A stretch of DNA of 64,000 nt, taken from positions 1,116,001 through 1,180,000 of the forward strand of contig OX637622.1 in the NCBI GenBank assembly GCA_951802195.1, read 5' to 3'. Shown here piece by piece: positions 14,701 to 23,365 of this stretch (positions are counted from its first letter, which is position 1; every line of letters starts with the position of its first letter). Under the pieces are notes generated by a model. It did no database searches and was not told the origin of the DNA. It saw only the letters and a list, made by a program, of their open reading frames with translations. The translations under genes and the position numbers were made by a program. Source of the DNA: Tausonia pullulans (taxonomy: Eukaryota > Basidiomycota > Tremellomycetes > Cystofilobasidiales > Mrakiaceae).

Positions 14701-14898
14701 ATAGCCTTGTCTGGTCGCCCGCGGGCTCCCATGCAGCTGTCGCCTTCCAGACGATATTCGCGCATCACCAGAGAAGAGGGACCCGTGAAAGATGCATAGG
14801 CCATAGGCGACGGGGAGGGGGCAAACCCTCGACCCGCCAACACAAGACACACAACACTCCAGGGCGACGCAAAGACTCTGGGGAGAGGGGCGAAGCAC
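11781..14898. other. Three-kilobase stretch with no recognisable gene
   Basis: No frame or frame combination gives a protein family I know. The part next to 11780 is a pyrimidine-rich leader for the acyl-CoA ligase. From 12200 to 12660 the + strand is CT-rich and looks like a transcribed leader. Short open frames at 12659-12844 (+), 13676-13960 (-) and 14161-14898 (-, 245 codons, starting next to the eL39 stop) are unsupported. A long noncoding transcript, extended UTRs or a lineage-specific spliced gene are all possible. Confidence 0.4.
12111..12121. promoter_or_regulatory. TATA-box element (TTTATAAAAGG)
   Basis: A near-perfect TATA motif in an otherwise GC-rich stretch. Read on the + strand it would drive an unknown transcript starting near 12145; read on the minus strand (TATAAAT) it lies about 330 bp upstream of the acyl-CoA ligase ATG. 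The sequence alone does not decide between these. Confidence 0.45.
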
Positions 14899-15449
14899 TT
14901 AGAGGTTGAGCTTGGTCTAGAGTGGATAGAGGGATAGCAACGGTCAGGTGTTTGAACGATAGAACCGTTGCCTTACGAGAACAAAAACGAGAGCAACGAA
15001 CCTTCCTCCAGTGCTAGAGAGAGCGGAAGCGGAAACAAGTCAGTGCCGCGTTCCAGAGAAGATGAAGGCAGAAGAGAAGGGTGAGACTCACACGACGCTT
15101 CTTGTTGTACTGGACCTTGGTGTCGGCCTTGAGGCGGAACCACTGGGGGATGGGCCGGTTCTGGCGCGAAGCCTTGGCAAGACGAGTCTTGGTGCGGAAG
15201 GTCTTCTGGGAAGGCTGTTGGAGGGGCAAGCACAAGGGAGGGAAGGCAAGGCAAAGTCAGACGGGCGTCGCGCTATGGTCGAAAATTCGTATAACGGCCT
15301 CTCTCTCGCCTGCCTGGCTCTCTGCGCTAGCCTGCCTCTCTTCCCTGATGAGGCATCTTAAGCCGTCCAAGGGGAAGAGAGAAGGAAACCGACGACGACG
15401 AGAGTGCATGGGAGAGAAAGGCCCCTCAAGAACAGAGGCAACGAACCAT
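14899..15449 (-). CDS. RPL39: 60S ribosomal protein eL39 (four exons, two of them tiny)
   Basis: Small basic protein lining the exit tunnel of the large ribosomal subunit. The main exon, 15092-15214, encodes PSQKTFRTK, then [19 protein letters not shown] and KKRR (41 residues). A 12-nt exon at 15002-15013 supplies HWRK between a CTAG acceptor and a GTTCGT donor, and the last exon 14899-14916 supplies TKLNL and the stop. The family's conserved HWR(R/K)TK ending is reproduced only with this microexon. The first residue must come from an upstream ATG-only exon; the sole ATGGT in the region is at 15447-15449 with a GTTCGT donor, giving exactly 51 aa, the usual eL39 length. The first intron (15215-15446) is 232 nt, long enough to hold a snoRNA, which I could not confirm. 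Confidence 0.92.
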
Positions 15450-16048
15450 CGCGGCTTGAAGGGAGTAGGACCGGGGTGGGAGACGGAGAGGCGAAGGGCA
15501 GCCGACAAGCTTGTGCGTCTTGTCTCCATTCGAGCACGAGCGAAGAAGTCTTTGTCCCCGACCGTGGGAACTTCTGACGCACTCCCCTCTTCGTGTGCCA
15601 GAGCCTCGTCTCAGCATCTCATGCCCGGCTCATGAGAGAGCACGTTTAAACGGGAAAGAAAACAAGCATTTCCTTCTCATAACCCCCCTCCCCCCAAACC
15701 CACACACACACACAACTATTCTCCGTATGAAGAGAGCATACTGTCCTTGCTGTGTGTTTTAGCAGCTTCGTTCGATTGCTTGCGGTTCGCACTTCGGCAA
15801 GCCGTCTCCACAATGCATCCACAACGTAAGGGTTTCAGCGCGCTCTGGCCGGGTCTGCTTTCCGTCAGTCCACCACTGTCGTTTCCTCATCAGCCCTCGA
15901 TGCCCTCGGTACACACAAACACCCGGGCGTTGGCTGCGAGTCCATGGTAGATGATTCATCTTAAGTCTTGTCTCCTCCCGATACCGCTGCTCATGGCCAT
16001 GCCCAATTATCGCTGGAGAGGAGATGGTATGTAAAACTTTCAAAAAGT
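15450..16048. other. Intergenic: eL39 promoter region
   Basis: Contains the presumed eL39 promoter and the short (CA)n-rich tract near 15700-15715. No coding region is supported; the open frames here lack family similarity. Confidence 0.35.
16042..16046 (-). terminator. RNA polymerase III T-run terminator of tRNA-Gly
   Basis: Five consecutive T residues on the minus strand, beginning three bases past the tRNA 3' end, as expected for a Pol III terminator. Confidence 0.75.
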
Positions 16049-16129
16049 TAATGGTGCCGGGAATTGAACCCGGGCCTAGTGCATGCTGCGAGTGGCAAGC
16101 ACCAATGATAGCCACTTCACCACACCATT
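16049..16129 (-). tRNA. tRNA-Gly: tRNA-Gly (anticodon GCC) with a 9-nt intron
   Basis: The minus strand folds as a full cloverleaf: acceptor AATGGTG pairs over seven bases with CACCATT, D stem GTGA/TCAT, anticodon stem GGTGC/GCACT, T stem CCGGG/CCCGG with loop TTCAATT, and discriminator A. The anticodon loop reads TTGCCA, anticodon GCC. Nine extra bases follow position 37, the canonical site for tRNA introns. Internal Pol III promoter boxes are visible: A box TGGTGAAGTGG and B box GGTTCAATTCC. CCA is not encoded, as expected in eukaryotes. A LINE element begins just upstream of the tRNA 5' end. Confidence 0.92.
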
Positions 16130-16376
16130 GTCTCTTTGTGTGACGTTACGACAGTGTGCACTGTACCTATATATATACCAATAATGCCCGCGTACGACGA
16201 TTTTTTACTCGTTCTCTACCAACCCCACCACGCCCCATATCCATATCAGCCCCACGGCCCTCCTCTCTTCTCCCTCCCCCCTCCGCAGAACTCCTGCAAC
16301 TCCTTCAACTCGCCGTATTACGCGGTCGAGCTCAGCCATCAGCGACCTCAATGCCGCTCTATCCTCAACGTCCGAA

Positions 16377-17837
16377 GTGACGCGTCTCACACCGTCTCGC
16401 TCCACAGGCGAGACTCTCTCTCAACAACCTCTCTTCGTCCCCGGCACCGCGTCGCCCGTGCCGGCGAACTCCGCCGGCACTCGCACTCGCGCCGCCGCGA
16501 AATCCCAGCCGAACGCCATCGGCCGCTCATATGCGAACGCCGCAAAACAGGCTCATTCTACAAACTCAGCTGCGAGGCAACGTGACTCGTCTGGCACCCA
16601 GCCCCAGTTCACCTTCGCCTTCGGAACCGATCAACAACCTCCGCAGGACACTACCCCAATCGCCCCAGCCTTGGCTACCGACCGCGGGAACTGTCTAGCC
16701 ATCTCAGTCCCTCGAGATACCACTCCTTTCGAGATCTCTCTCGCAATCTCAAAGTGCGACGAACGACTGTCTTTCATGATCCGTCCTGTCAAGGACCCAA
16801 AAGACAGAATGCTCCTTATAGTCAACTCCCGAGGAAATGCTCAAGACATCTTGACTCAACTACAGGCCCTCCCGCTGAATGTGAGAGGCGTCAAACCCCA
16901 GATCCACGCGTGCTACAATTCCCAAAACAAGCTCCTGCAAGAAGGTCTGCTGGTGAACTTCGAAGACGAAGACGGAGTGGAGGAAGCTTTTCGCAAACAA
17001 GTAGAAGCTTCTGGAGACAGAGTCATCATATTCCAGCGTCAGTATTACGCCCGCCTACCCGGCGTCCCAACTGGCCGGGTTAGAGTCCTGCTCGACCTTT
17101 CTGGCTCCAAGACGATGCCAAGGGCGAATGCATTCCCTCAACAGCTACCCGGCTGGGTCAACCAACATGTCATCTTCAAACCTGTCCAACCTGGCACTGG
17201 GACGAACTCTCCAGCTCGACCAGCCTCGTCATACTGCTATTACTGCCACTCATTTGAGCACGCTCGTGCCAAGTGTCCTACCGCTCCAGAGTGTGGCGGA
17301 TGCGGATCGCACGCTCACCCATCGGCCCGATGCCCAGGTCGTCCAAAGGCAAATCTTCCAGCGAGTGCACGAGCACCAACCGAAGGACCCCCCCAACGGC
17401 CTGTCGAACCGGGACCAGACCTGGATGGATACCAGCTCGTACAAAAATCCAAGAGGAGGTCACTGAACAGGCCGACTGAAGCCATGACGGAGGTGACCAC
17501 ACCCCCTGCCCACGCCAGCCCCTCCCACTCCCACTCAGAGCAAGCACCGCGCAATGCGGGCTCGCAACCCGTTCTCGCCCTGAGCGCCCTAGAGGATGAC
17601 AACGAGGGGGGTCTGGCGAGGACAGAAGACGGGATGCAGATCGAAGACGAGCATCCACCCCCCACTCCACCTCCCCTGTCACCATCGTCCCCCCCACCCC
17701 CATCCCCATCCCCGCCATCTTCGCTCCCCCTGAACCCACCCTCCACTCCTTCTCTCATCCCCTCCACGCCGTCCTCCCAGGCATCCATCGAGCGCACCCT
17801 CGTGACCTTGGCTGAAGCCGAGGACATGGAAGAATAA
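16377..17837 (+). CDS. LINE ORF1, gag-like RNA-binding protein with two CCHC knuckles
   Basis: Predicted nucleic-acid-binding partner of ORF2 in the retrotransposition particle. Two perfect C-x2-C-x4-H-x4-C knuckles lie in tandem: CYYCHSFEHARAKC (about 17234-17275) and CGGCGSHAHPSARC (about 17291-17332). The C-terminal third is Pro/Ser rich and low in complexity, then acidic. The frame is open back to 16185 with plausible coding sequence (ISDLNAALSS segment), but no ATG occurs in it before the Met codon at about 16776; the listed start is a GTG and only marks the supported part. A frame-shifted ATG exists at 16184. The stop TAA at 17835-17837 shares its last A with the ORF2 ATG. Confidence 0.8.
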   Translation: MTRLTPSRSTGETLSQQPLFVPGTASPVPANSAGTRTRAAAKSQPNAIGRSYANAAKQAHSTNSAARQRDSSGTQPQFTFAFGTDQQPPQDTTPIAPALATDRGNCLAISVPRDTTPFEISLAISKCDERLSFMIRPVKDPKDRMLLIVNSRGNAQDILTQLQALPLNVRGVKPQIHACYNSQNKLLQEGLLVNFEDEDGVEEAFRKQVEASGDRVIIFQRQYYARLPGVPTGRVRVLLDLSGSKTMPRANAFPQQLPGWVNQHVIFKPVQPGTGTNSPARPASSYCYYCHSFEHARAKCPTAPECGGCGSHAHPSARCPGRPKANLPASARAPTEGPPQRPVEPGPDLDGYQLVQKSKRRSLNRPTEAMTEVTTPPAHASPSHSHSEQAPRNAGSQPVLALSALEDDNEGGLARTEDGMQIEDEHPPPTPPPLSPSSPPPPSPSPPSSLPLNPPSTPSLIPSTPSSQASIERTLVTLAEAEDMEE

Positions 17838-20800
17838 TGGTGTACAACGATGTACAGATCGTCGCGGCGAACATCCAGAGGGTGTTCACGCGAGATCGCG
17901 CCCGCAGTCTCCTCCTCTCCCTCTATTCACGATCCAAGGCTGACATATACCTTCTCTCAGAAGTGGCATGCACGACACCAGATCAGGTGGCGACCTGGAC
18001 AGCTGATTGTGAAGATATGGGCTTCGGCTCGATCTTTACGGTCGGTTGCCAGACTGCCATCCTCTGGCGGCATGCCTCTCGATTCCTCCCTCCCAATACC
18101 CCTCCGACTAGGATCAGATCCATCTCCCGCTCCTCTCCCATCTTACGAACCAACCTGACGGATGCCGTGTTCGTCATCGCCGGTGAAGCCGTCAGGGTGG
18201 CTGCAGTCTACGTCCCCTGCCGAGACAGCCAATCGAATGGCCGCTCGACAAAGGAGTTCCTCTCTACTCTATCTCGCAAGATACCTGCCCACTCTGACAT
18301 TCCTCTCCTCCTGGGCGGGGACTGGAACTGTGTGGAGGACAGCTACCTCGACGGGATGAGCCCATTTACCCAGAACGTGGGGAAGGAGGAAATGTGCCGG
18401 CTGGTCCGGGACTTTGCCCTCTCCGACCCATACCGATCCTTATACCCGCTCCAGCGCGAGTACACTAACTATACTGGCATCACGCGAGCAGATCGCCGCA
18501 TCGATCGCTTCTACCTGTCCCCTCTACTCGCTAGCCGAGCCGTGCGACAGCGCTTCCTGCCACGCCCGACCGGCCATCTCTACTCTACCCGCTAGCCGAT
18601 CGCACTCAGCCTCGCCTTCCGCGATGCAATAGAGCACGGTCCCGGATCGTACAAGATCGGAACACACCTTCTGAAGATTACCGGTTTTGTTGAGTACTTC
18701 CTCTACCACGTTCCCAAGTGGTACCAAGATGCGCTCGCCGAGATCAGGGACCCCTTCGAGGTCTGGGACGAGACCAAGCTTCAGATAGCGGAGCATGCGT
18801 CTTGCATCTCAAGACACCTCGCCCGAATGAGCAGAGTGTCAGGCGGGGATCCACACAGGTCGATCCTCCATGGCCACGCTCTTCGAGCCCACCTCGAACC
18901 AGCCAACACAAGCGAGTATGCCGTCAAGCAGCGACTCAAGATCGTCCGCCAGGCCGACACTATCGCAGCCCTACGGCCACTCGACAACCCAGCGGCGGCA
19001 GCCATCGCAAACAACGAGAACATTCTAGCTACAGCACACGCCTTCTACACAACTCTCTATGAGACCAAGACGACGCCAGCCGCCGAGCACGCCAACGCCC
19101 TCCGATATGTCACCAACACTCTCGACAACTCCCAGAGTCGCACCCTCGAGAAACCCTTCGAACTGGACGAGCTCAGGCGGGCCACGTTCAGATCGAACCG
19201 TAACAAGACACCAGGAAGTGACGGGATCCCCGTCGAGTTCTACCAGGCCACATGGGCTGTCGTCGGCCCGATCCTCCTCAGCCTACTGAACCTCGTTCCG
19301 GAGACAGGCCTCCGATCCGCCTCACAGCGCGAGGCCCATATCCACCTGATCTTCAAGAAGAAGGGAGATCGCGATCAGATTGCCAACTATCGTCCGATCT
19401 CGCTCATCAACGTTGACGCTCGCATCTTCTCCCTTGCCATCAACAGCCGCCTGCTCACCGTCGTGGACACTCTCATCGACGGGGACCAGACAGGCTTCCT
19501 CCCTGGCCGCGACTCGGGTCGCAACATCTCCTCTCTCCAGCTCGCCATTGACGACGAAGACCTTTTACCTGGCGTCCTCGCCCAAGTCGACTTTGAGAAG
19601 GCATACGACAGAGTATCGCACGACTTTGTTGGCCCCTGCCTCCGCCACATGGGGTTCGGTCCGCGCGCCGCCGCGTGGATCACCTCAACGATGACCTCCC
19701 AGACAGCTCGGCTCATGATCAACGGATGGATGGGCCAAGCCATCGACATCCGGTCTGGTGTCCGCCAGGGCGATCCCGCGGCACCGACGATCTTCGCCCT
19801 CCTCCTGGAGCCGCTGGCATGTATGCTCCGCCATCGCCTCCCACCAGCCAATCCGCCCCCTCTACACGAGCGGAAGGTCCTCCTCTTTGCAGACGATCTA
19901 AGTATCCGGTGTCGGACTTGGTCGGAGGTCGACGAGGCGACGGTCTGCCTCCGAGAGTACGAGAAAGCCGCAGCAAGCAAGCTGAATTACCAGAAATCAC
20001 TCCTCTATCCTCTAGGGTCATGCCGGACGGATGCGCCTACGAGGTACCACGAATGGCGCGTCCAAACGCTTTCATTCGACTTCCTCGGCGTTCCATGCGG
20101 TCGCACGGTCAACGGGCTGGCTCACTGGCGAGATGTCATCGGCAAACTGAAGGCCCGACTCGCGCGCATCCCGCTGCACGACCTCCCTCTCCTTGCGCGA
20201 TGCAACGTCATCAACCAGTACATCTACTCGAAGATCATCTACCTGGACCGCTTCCTGCCGTGCCCAGACGATATCCTGGAAGACCTCGAGGCAACGGCCT
20301 ACAAGTCCCTCTACCGATCGAAACACCACGACGTCAGCAGGGAGCGTCTGGAAACCCCTCGAGACCTCGGCGGCTTTGGCTTCACGCCACTCCGATTCCG
20401 GCTCATCAAAGCGCGAGCTCAGTGGGCTGGAGATGTGCTCTTCAGACCGGAGCTTCCCGCATCGATCCGTATTCGCAAGCGGATCATCCATACCATGAGC
20501 CTCGACCCAGGGGCCTATAGAATGATGACTCGCACCATCTTCCGGGATGGAGAGTTCATCAGAGGACCTCGGCCCGCCAATTTCAGCTGGCTAGGCGTAT
20601 TCCTTTCCCCAGTGGAAGGTCAATGGTTCTTCCCAGCCGTCTGGTGGAATACCATCTCAATGCTCCAAGGAGTTCTCCCTGCACGATGGCAGGCTTACCT
20701 CCGGGCATGGTTCGAAGAAATCAGCTTTGACATGAGCTACTGGAATCAAACCCGCTGGAGGAACGCTGTCCACTGGATGTCTACGTTCGGTACAGATAGC

Positions 20801-21514
20801 CAGTTGCGGCTGGGTCTCCACCCTAGCCACACAAACCTTGGCCGGCTGAACGTTCCTCGTGAGCCTCACGGCGCACACAGTCGTACTCTAGCCAACCGCG
20901 ACCTCATCATCCCAAAGGGATGGCAGGACCACTTCCCGGCGCTTACCAAGGTCGACTGGAAGCGTCAGTGGTGCTTGCTCAAGGCCGTGTCCCGAGCGTC
21001 GCCCGAGGACGTCGACTTGGCCCACCGATTCTCGCTGTACAGCCTCCACCCAGGGAAGCATACTGCTGCGGCATTCCTCGCCGACGGCACCGCTACACCG
21101 CACAACAGGTCCAAGCGATGTGCGCTGTGCCTGACGGCCCCCGTTGAGTCCTTCTTCCACCTCTTCGACGAGCCGTGTCCCGTCGTGCGCGCTATCTGGT
21201 CTGCTGCTGCTGCTGCAAGTGCCTCGCCTTCGATCCCCTCCCATCCTCCCTCTCTCCAGACGCTTGTCTGCCCGACACCGTCGCCGCCGAGGGCGACCTT
21301 CCTCTTCCACTGCATCTTTGTAGCCCGGACATGGCGATTCGTCCGGAGGCGGAGATACAGCAAGATCGCAGCCCTCGACCCTGTCACGGACGAGGAAATC
21401 CGCAAGATCGCGTCTACGATCCAGCAGAAACACTGGCAGTCGAGTACGAGGTGGATAGCTCGCAGGGACCAGATGGATGGAACTGCGGTCGGCGCCGACA
21501 TCGATCCTGGGTGA
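17837..21514 (+). pseudogene. LINE ORF2, endonuclease plus reverse transcriptase, one internal stop
   Basis: Single reading frame from the ATG at 17837 to the stop at 21514, interrupted only by TAG at 18593-18595. Endonuclease/exonuclease/phosphatase domain first: VAANIQRV, the LLSE catalytic Glu region, LLLGGDWNCV and ADRRIDRFYLS. The closing SDH motif expected at about 18590 is not recognisable. Reverse transcriptase follows: KTPGSDGIPVEFYQATW, IFKKKGDRDQIANYRPISL, DQTGFLPGRDS, VDFEKAYDRVSHDF, SGVRQGDPAAPTIFALLLEP and the catalytic FADDLS near 19890. A cysteine/histidine motif (CALC..FFHLFDEPC) lies near 21120-21180. The remainder is intact, so the copy is only recently inactive, or the stop is read through. 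Confidence 0.85.
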
Positions 21515-21742
21515 CAAGCAGGTCTGGGGTGGGGAAGTATGGCTGGTCCATAGCCACTGCTTGATGTAGCTGGTCATCTTAACATCTTACCTCTTTAATG
21601 GGCCTATGTCCACACCCATATATTGCTTTCCTTCTACCTGTTCTTTACTTTCGCTCTCCCTCTATCTGGCTATTACTCGATATCTCTCATAGGGTTACCT
21701 CGTTCTCTACGTATCCCTCATGACTTAAATACAAGAAGAAAA

Positions 21743-22265
21743 TCGCTCCCCTTCCATTCTCGCTCTCTCCAGACGCTTATCTGCCCGACACCTTCGCCAC
21801 CGAGGGCGGTCTTCCTCCTCCACTGCATCTTTGTAGCCCGGACATGGTGTTTCGTCCGAAGGCGGAGGTACAGCAAGATCGCAGCCCTCGACCCTGTCAT
21901 GGACGAGGAAATCCGCAAGACTGCGTCTACGATCCGGCGGACACACTTTCAGTCGAGTACGAGGTGGATGACTCGCAGTGGCCAAATGGCTGGTACTGCT
22001 GCCAGCATCGCCATCGATCCTGGGTGAAAAGCAGGTCAGGGGTGAGGAAGTATGGTTAGACCATAGACCATAGCCACCGCTTGATCTAACTGGTCATCTT
22101 GATATCTTGCCTTTTCTAACGGGCTTATGTTCATACTCATATTTTGCTTTCCTTCCACCTCTTCTTTCATTTTCGGTCTTCCTCTACCTAGCTACTGCTC
22201 GCTATCGCTCATAGGGATACCGCATCCTCTACGTATGACTCATGACTTTGAATAATAAAGAATGA
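21743..22265 (+). mobile_element. 5'-truncated second LINE copy (3' end only)
   Basis: This stretch repeats about 21230-21735 in the same orientation, starting at the sequence CTCTCTCCAGACGCTT and running through the last ORF2 codons and the 3' UTR (shared marks include CTACGTAT and CTCATGACTT near both ends). The coding part stays open and ends IDPG-stop in both copies, with scattered substitutions. It therefore looks like an independent 5'-truncated insertion, or a tandem duplication of the tail, that has diverged. Homology ends at about 22265. Confidence 0.85.
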
Positions 22266-23365
22266 AATGCCCTTATTACTTGTTCATCACTCATTTTGCC
22301 CTAAAGGATGATTCAGGCGGCCATAGGGCGTGAAAAGGGATCGAGAGCGGGTAGCAAGAAGGGTCGCAAGGCTAAGGCGGTCAATCGAGGTGGGCTGCGG
22401 CCTGGATCATTTGCTGGGTTGGCGGTGGTAGTGTGGTGCCGGTAGTGGGTGGTTTGGTCATGGGTATGAAGGGAGTAACGGTGGTCGTGGGGGTGCGCAC
22501 CGGGTGTCCTTATCTACTTCTTCCCCCGTTCTTCTACTCTCTCTTTCGTTGCCCTCACGCTGTCTTTCCTCTCACACTCTCTTTATCACTCTTTCCTGTC
22601 TCTCCCCTCCTCTCCTTTTTACTGACCCCTCGTTTCTTCAACCCTTATCATTTCTCTCCGGGGCCCTGTAGACGAGAGTGCGCTCTCCCTCCCCCCTGTT
22701 ACCGCTCTCTCCCGTTGACAACAGTCGAAAAAAGGGAATTTTATGAGTAGAAGTCAAATGAAAATATACAGACAGGTTGCGCGGAAATCTTGCAAGTCGA
22801 ATCCGTCATATAAAAAAGAGATTCCCAGACCCAGGCGCAAGTTGCACAACTTGAAACTCCGGAGAACCGGAATTAAGTGCCAGGAGTCAAACCACCTTAC
22901 GGACATCAGGCAACAGCAGGCGGCGACGGCCAAGGTTCTCGATTCCTGCCAGGGATACCACATGTGATTTGGAGGTTGGGCCAAGCCGGGCGAGCCGGCT
23001 AAACACGATCGAGCATTGAGTCCACTCAGCACCATAGGGTGAGGTGAGCAGTGGGCTGCTTGCCACGCATTTTGCCAACGGGGCCCAGCGCCCCTGCCCC
23101 AGTGTCGAGTCGTCCATCGGGACGAGAGAGATAAGCATGCACTTTGAGACATTCATCGAAAGCAGGGCGGGACTGGATGGGAACGACCTCTGCCCACCAA
23201 AGAGTGCAGACCTCACACCCTCTATCGCTCAAACTCCACTGTCGACGTTCACAAGCAACTATGCAAGAGAGGGAATAATGCTCCGCTCCGAATCATCGTA
23301 CACATCTAGACAGTACATATCAGCCAGCGCATAACAAAGGGAAAAGGAAGGCGGGACGCCGATGA
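22266..23365. other. Intergenic stretch without recognisable gene
   Basis: Flanked by the LINE tail and the MRT4 stop. The first half is CT-rich on the + strand. I tested it for tRNA, 5S and the common snRNA motifs by eye and saw none. A small inverted repeat, CAAGTTG/CAACTTG with a two-base centre, lies at 22838-22853. The 23200-23365 part is probably the MRT4 3' UTR. Confidence 0.35.

Larger units (their letters stand above)
16185..21740 (+). mobile_element. Non-LTR retrotransposon (LINE), nearly full length
   Basis: Carries a CCHC gag-like ORF1 followed by an ORF2 with apurinic-type endonuclease and reverse transcriptase, and no long terminal repeats, so it is a LINE. The endonuclease at the ORF2 N terminus and the CCHC-like motif near its C terminus suggest the L1/Tx1/Tad side of the LINE tree, and no RNase H domain is evident. 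The ORFs meet at TAATG. One in-frame TAG at 18593-18595 breaks ORF2. The 5' end is not exactly defined; the 3' end is inferred to be near 21740 by comparison with the second copy behind it. The element points away from the tRNA-Gly gene. Confidence 0.88.

Noticed and set aside
15695-15716. CA-rich tract as a possible repeat array
   Set aside because: Only a few CA units; a short microsatellite without further structure.
16136-16585. + strand open frame overlapping the start of LINE ORF1
   Set aside because: Out of frame with the CCHC protein and unlike any gag; probably chance, though its ATG may mark a broken ORF1 start.
22838-22853. CAAGTTG/CAACTTG inverted repeat
   Set aside because: Only seven-base arms; expected by chance and with no T-run or flanking gene to make it a terminator or operator.
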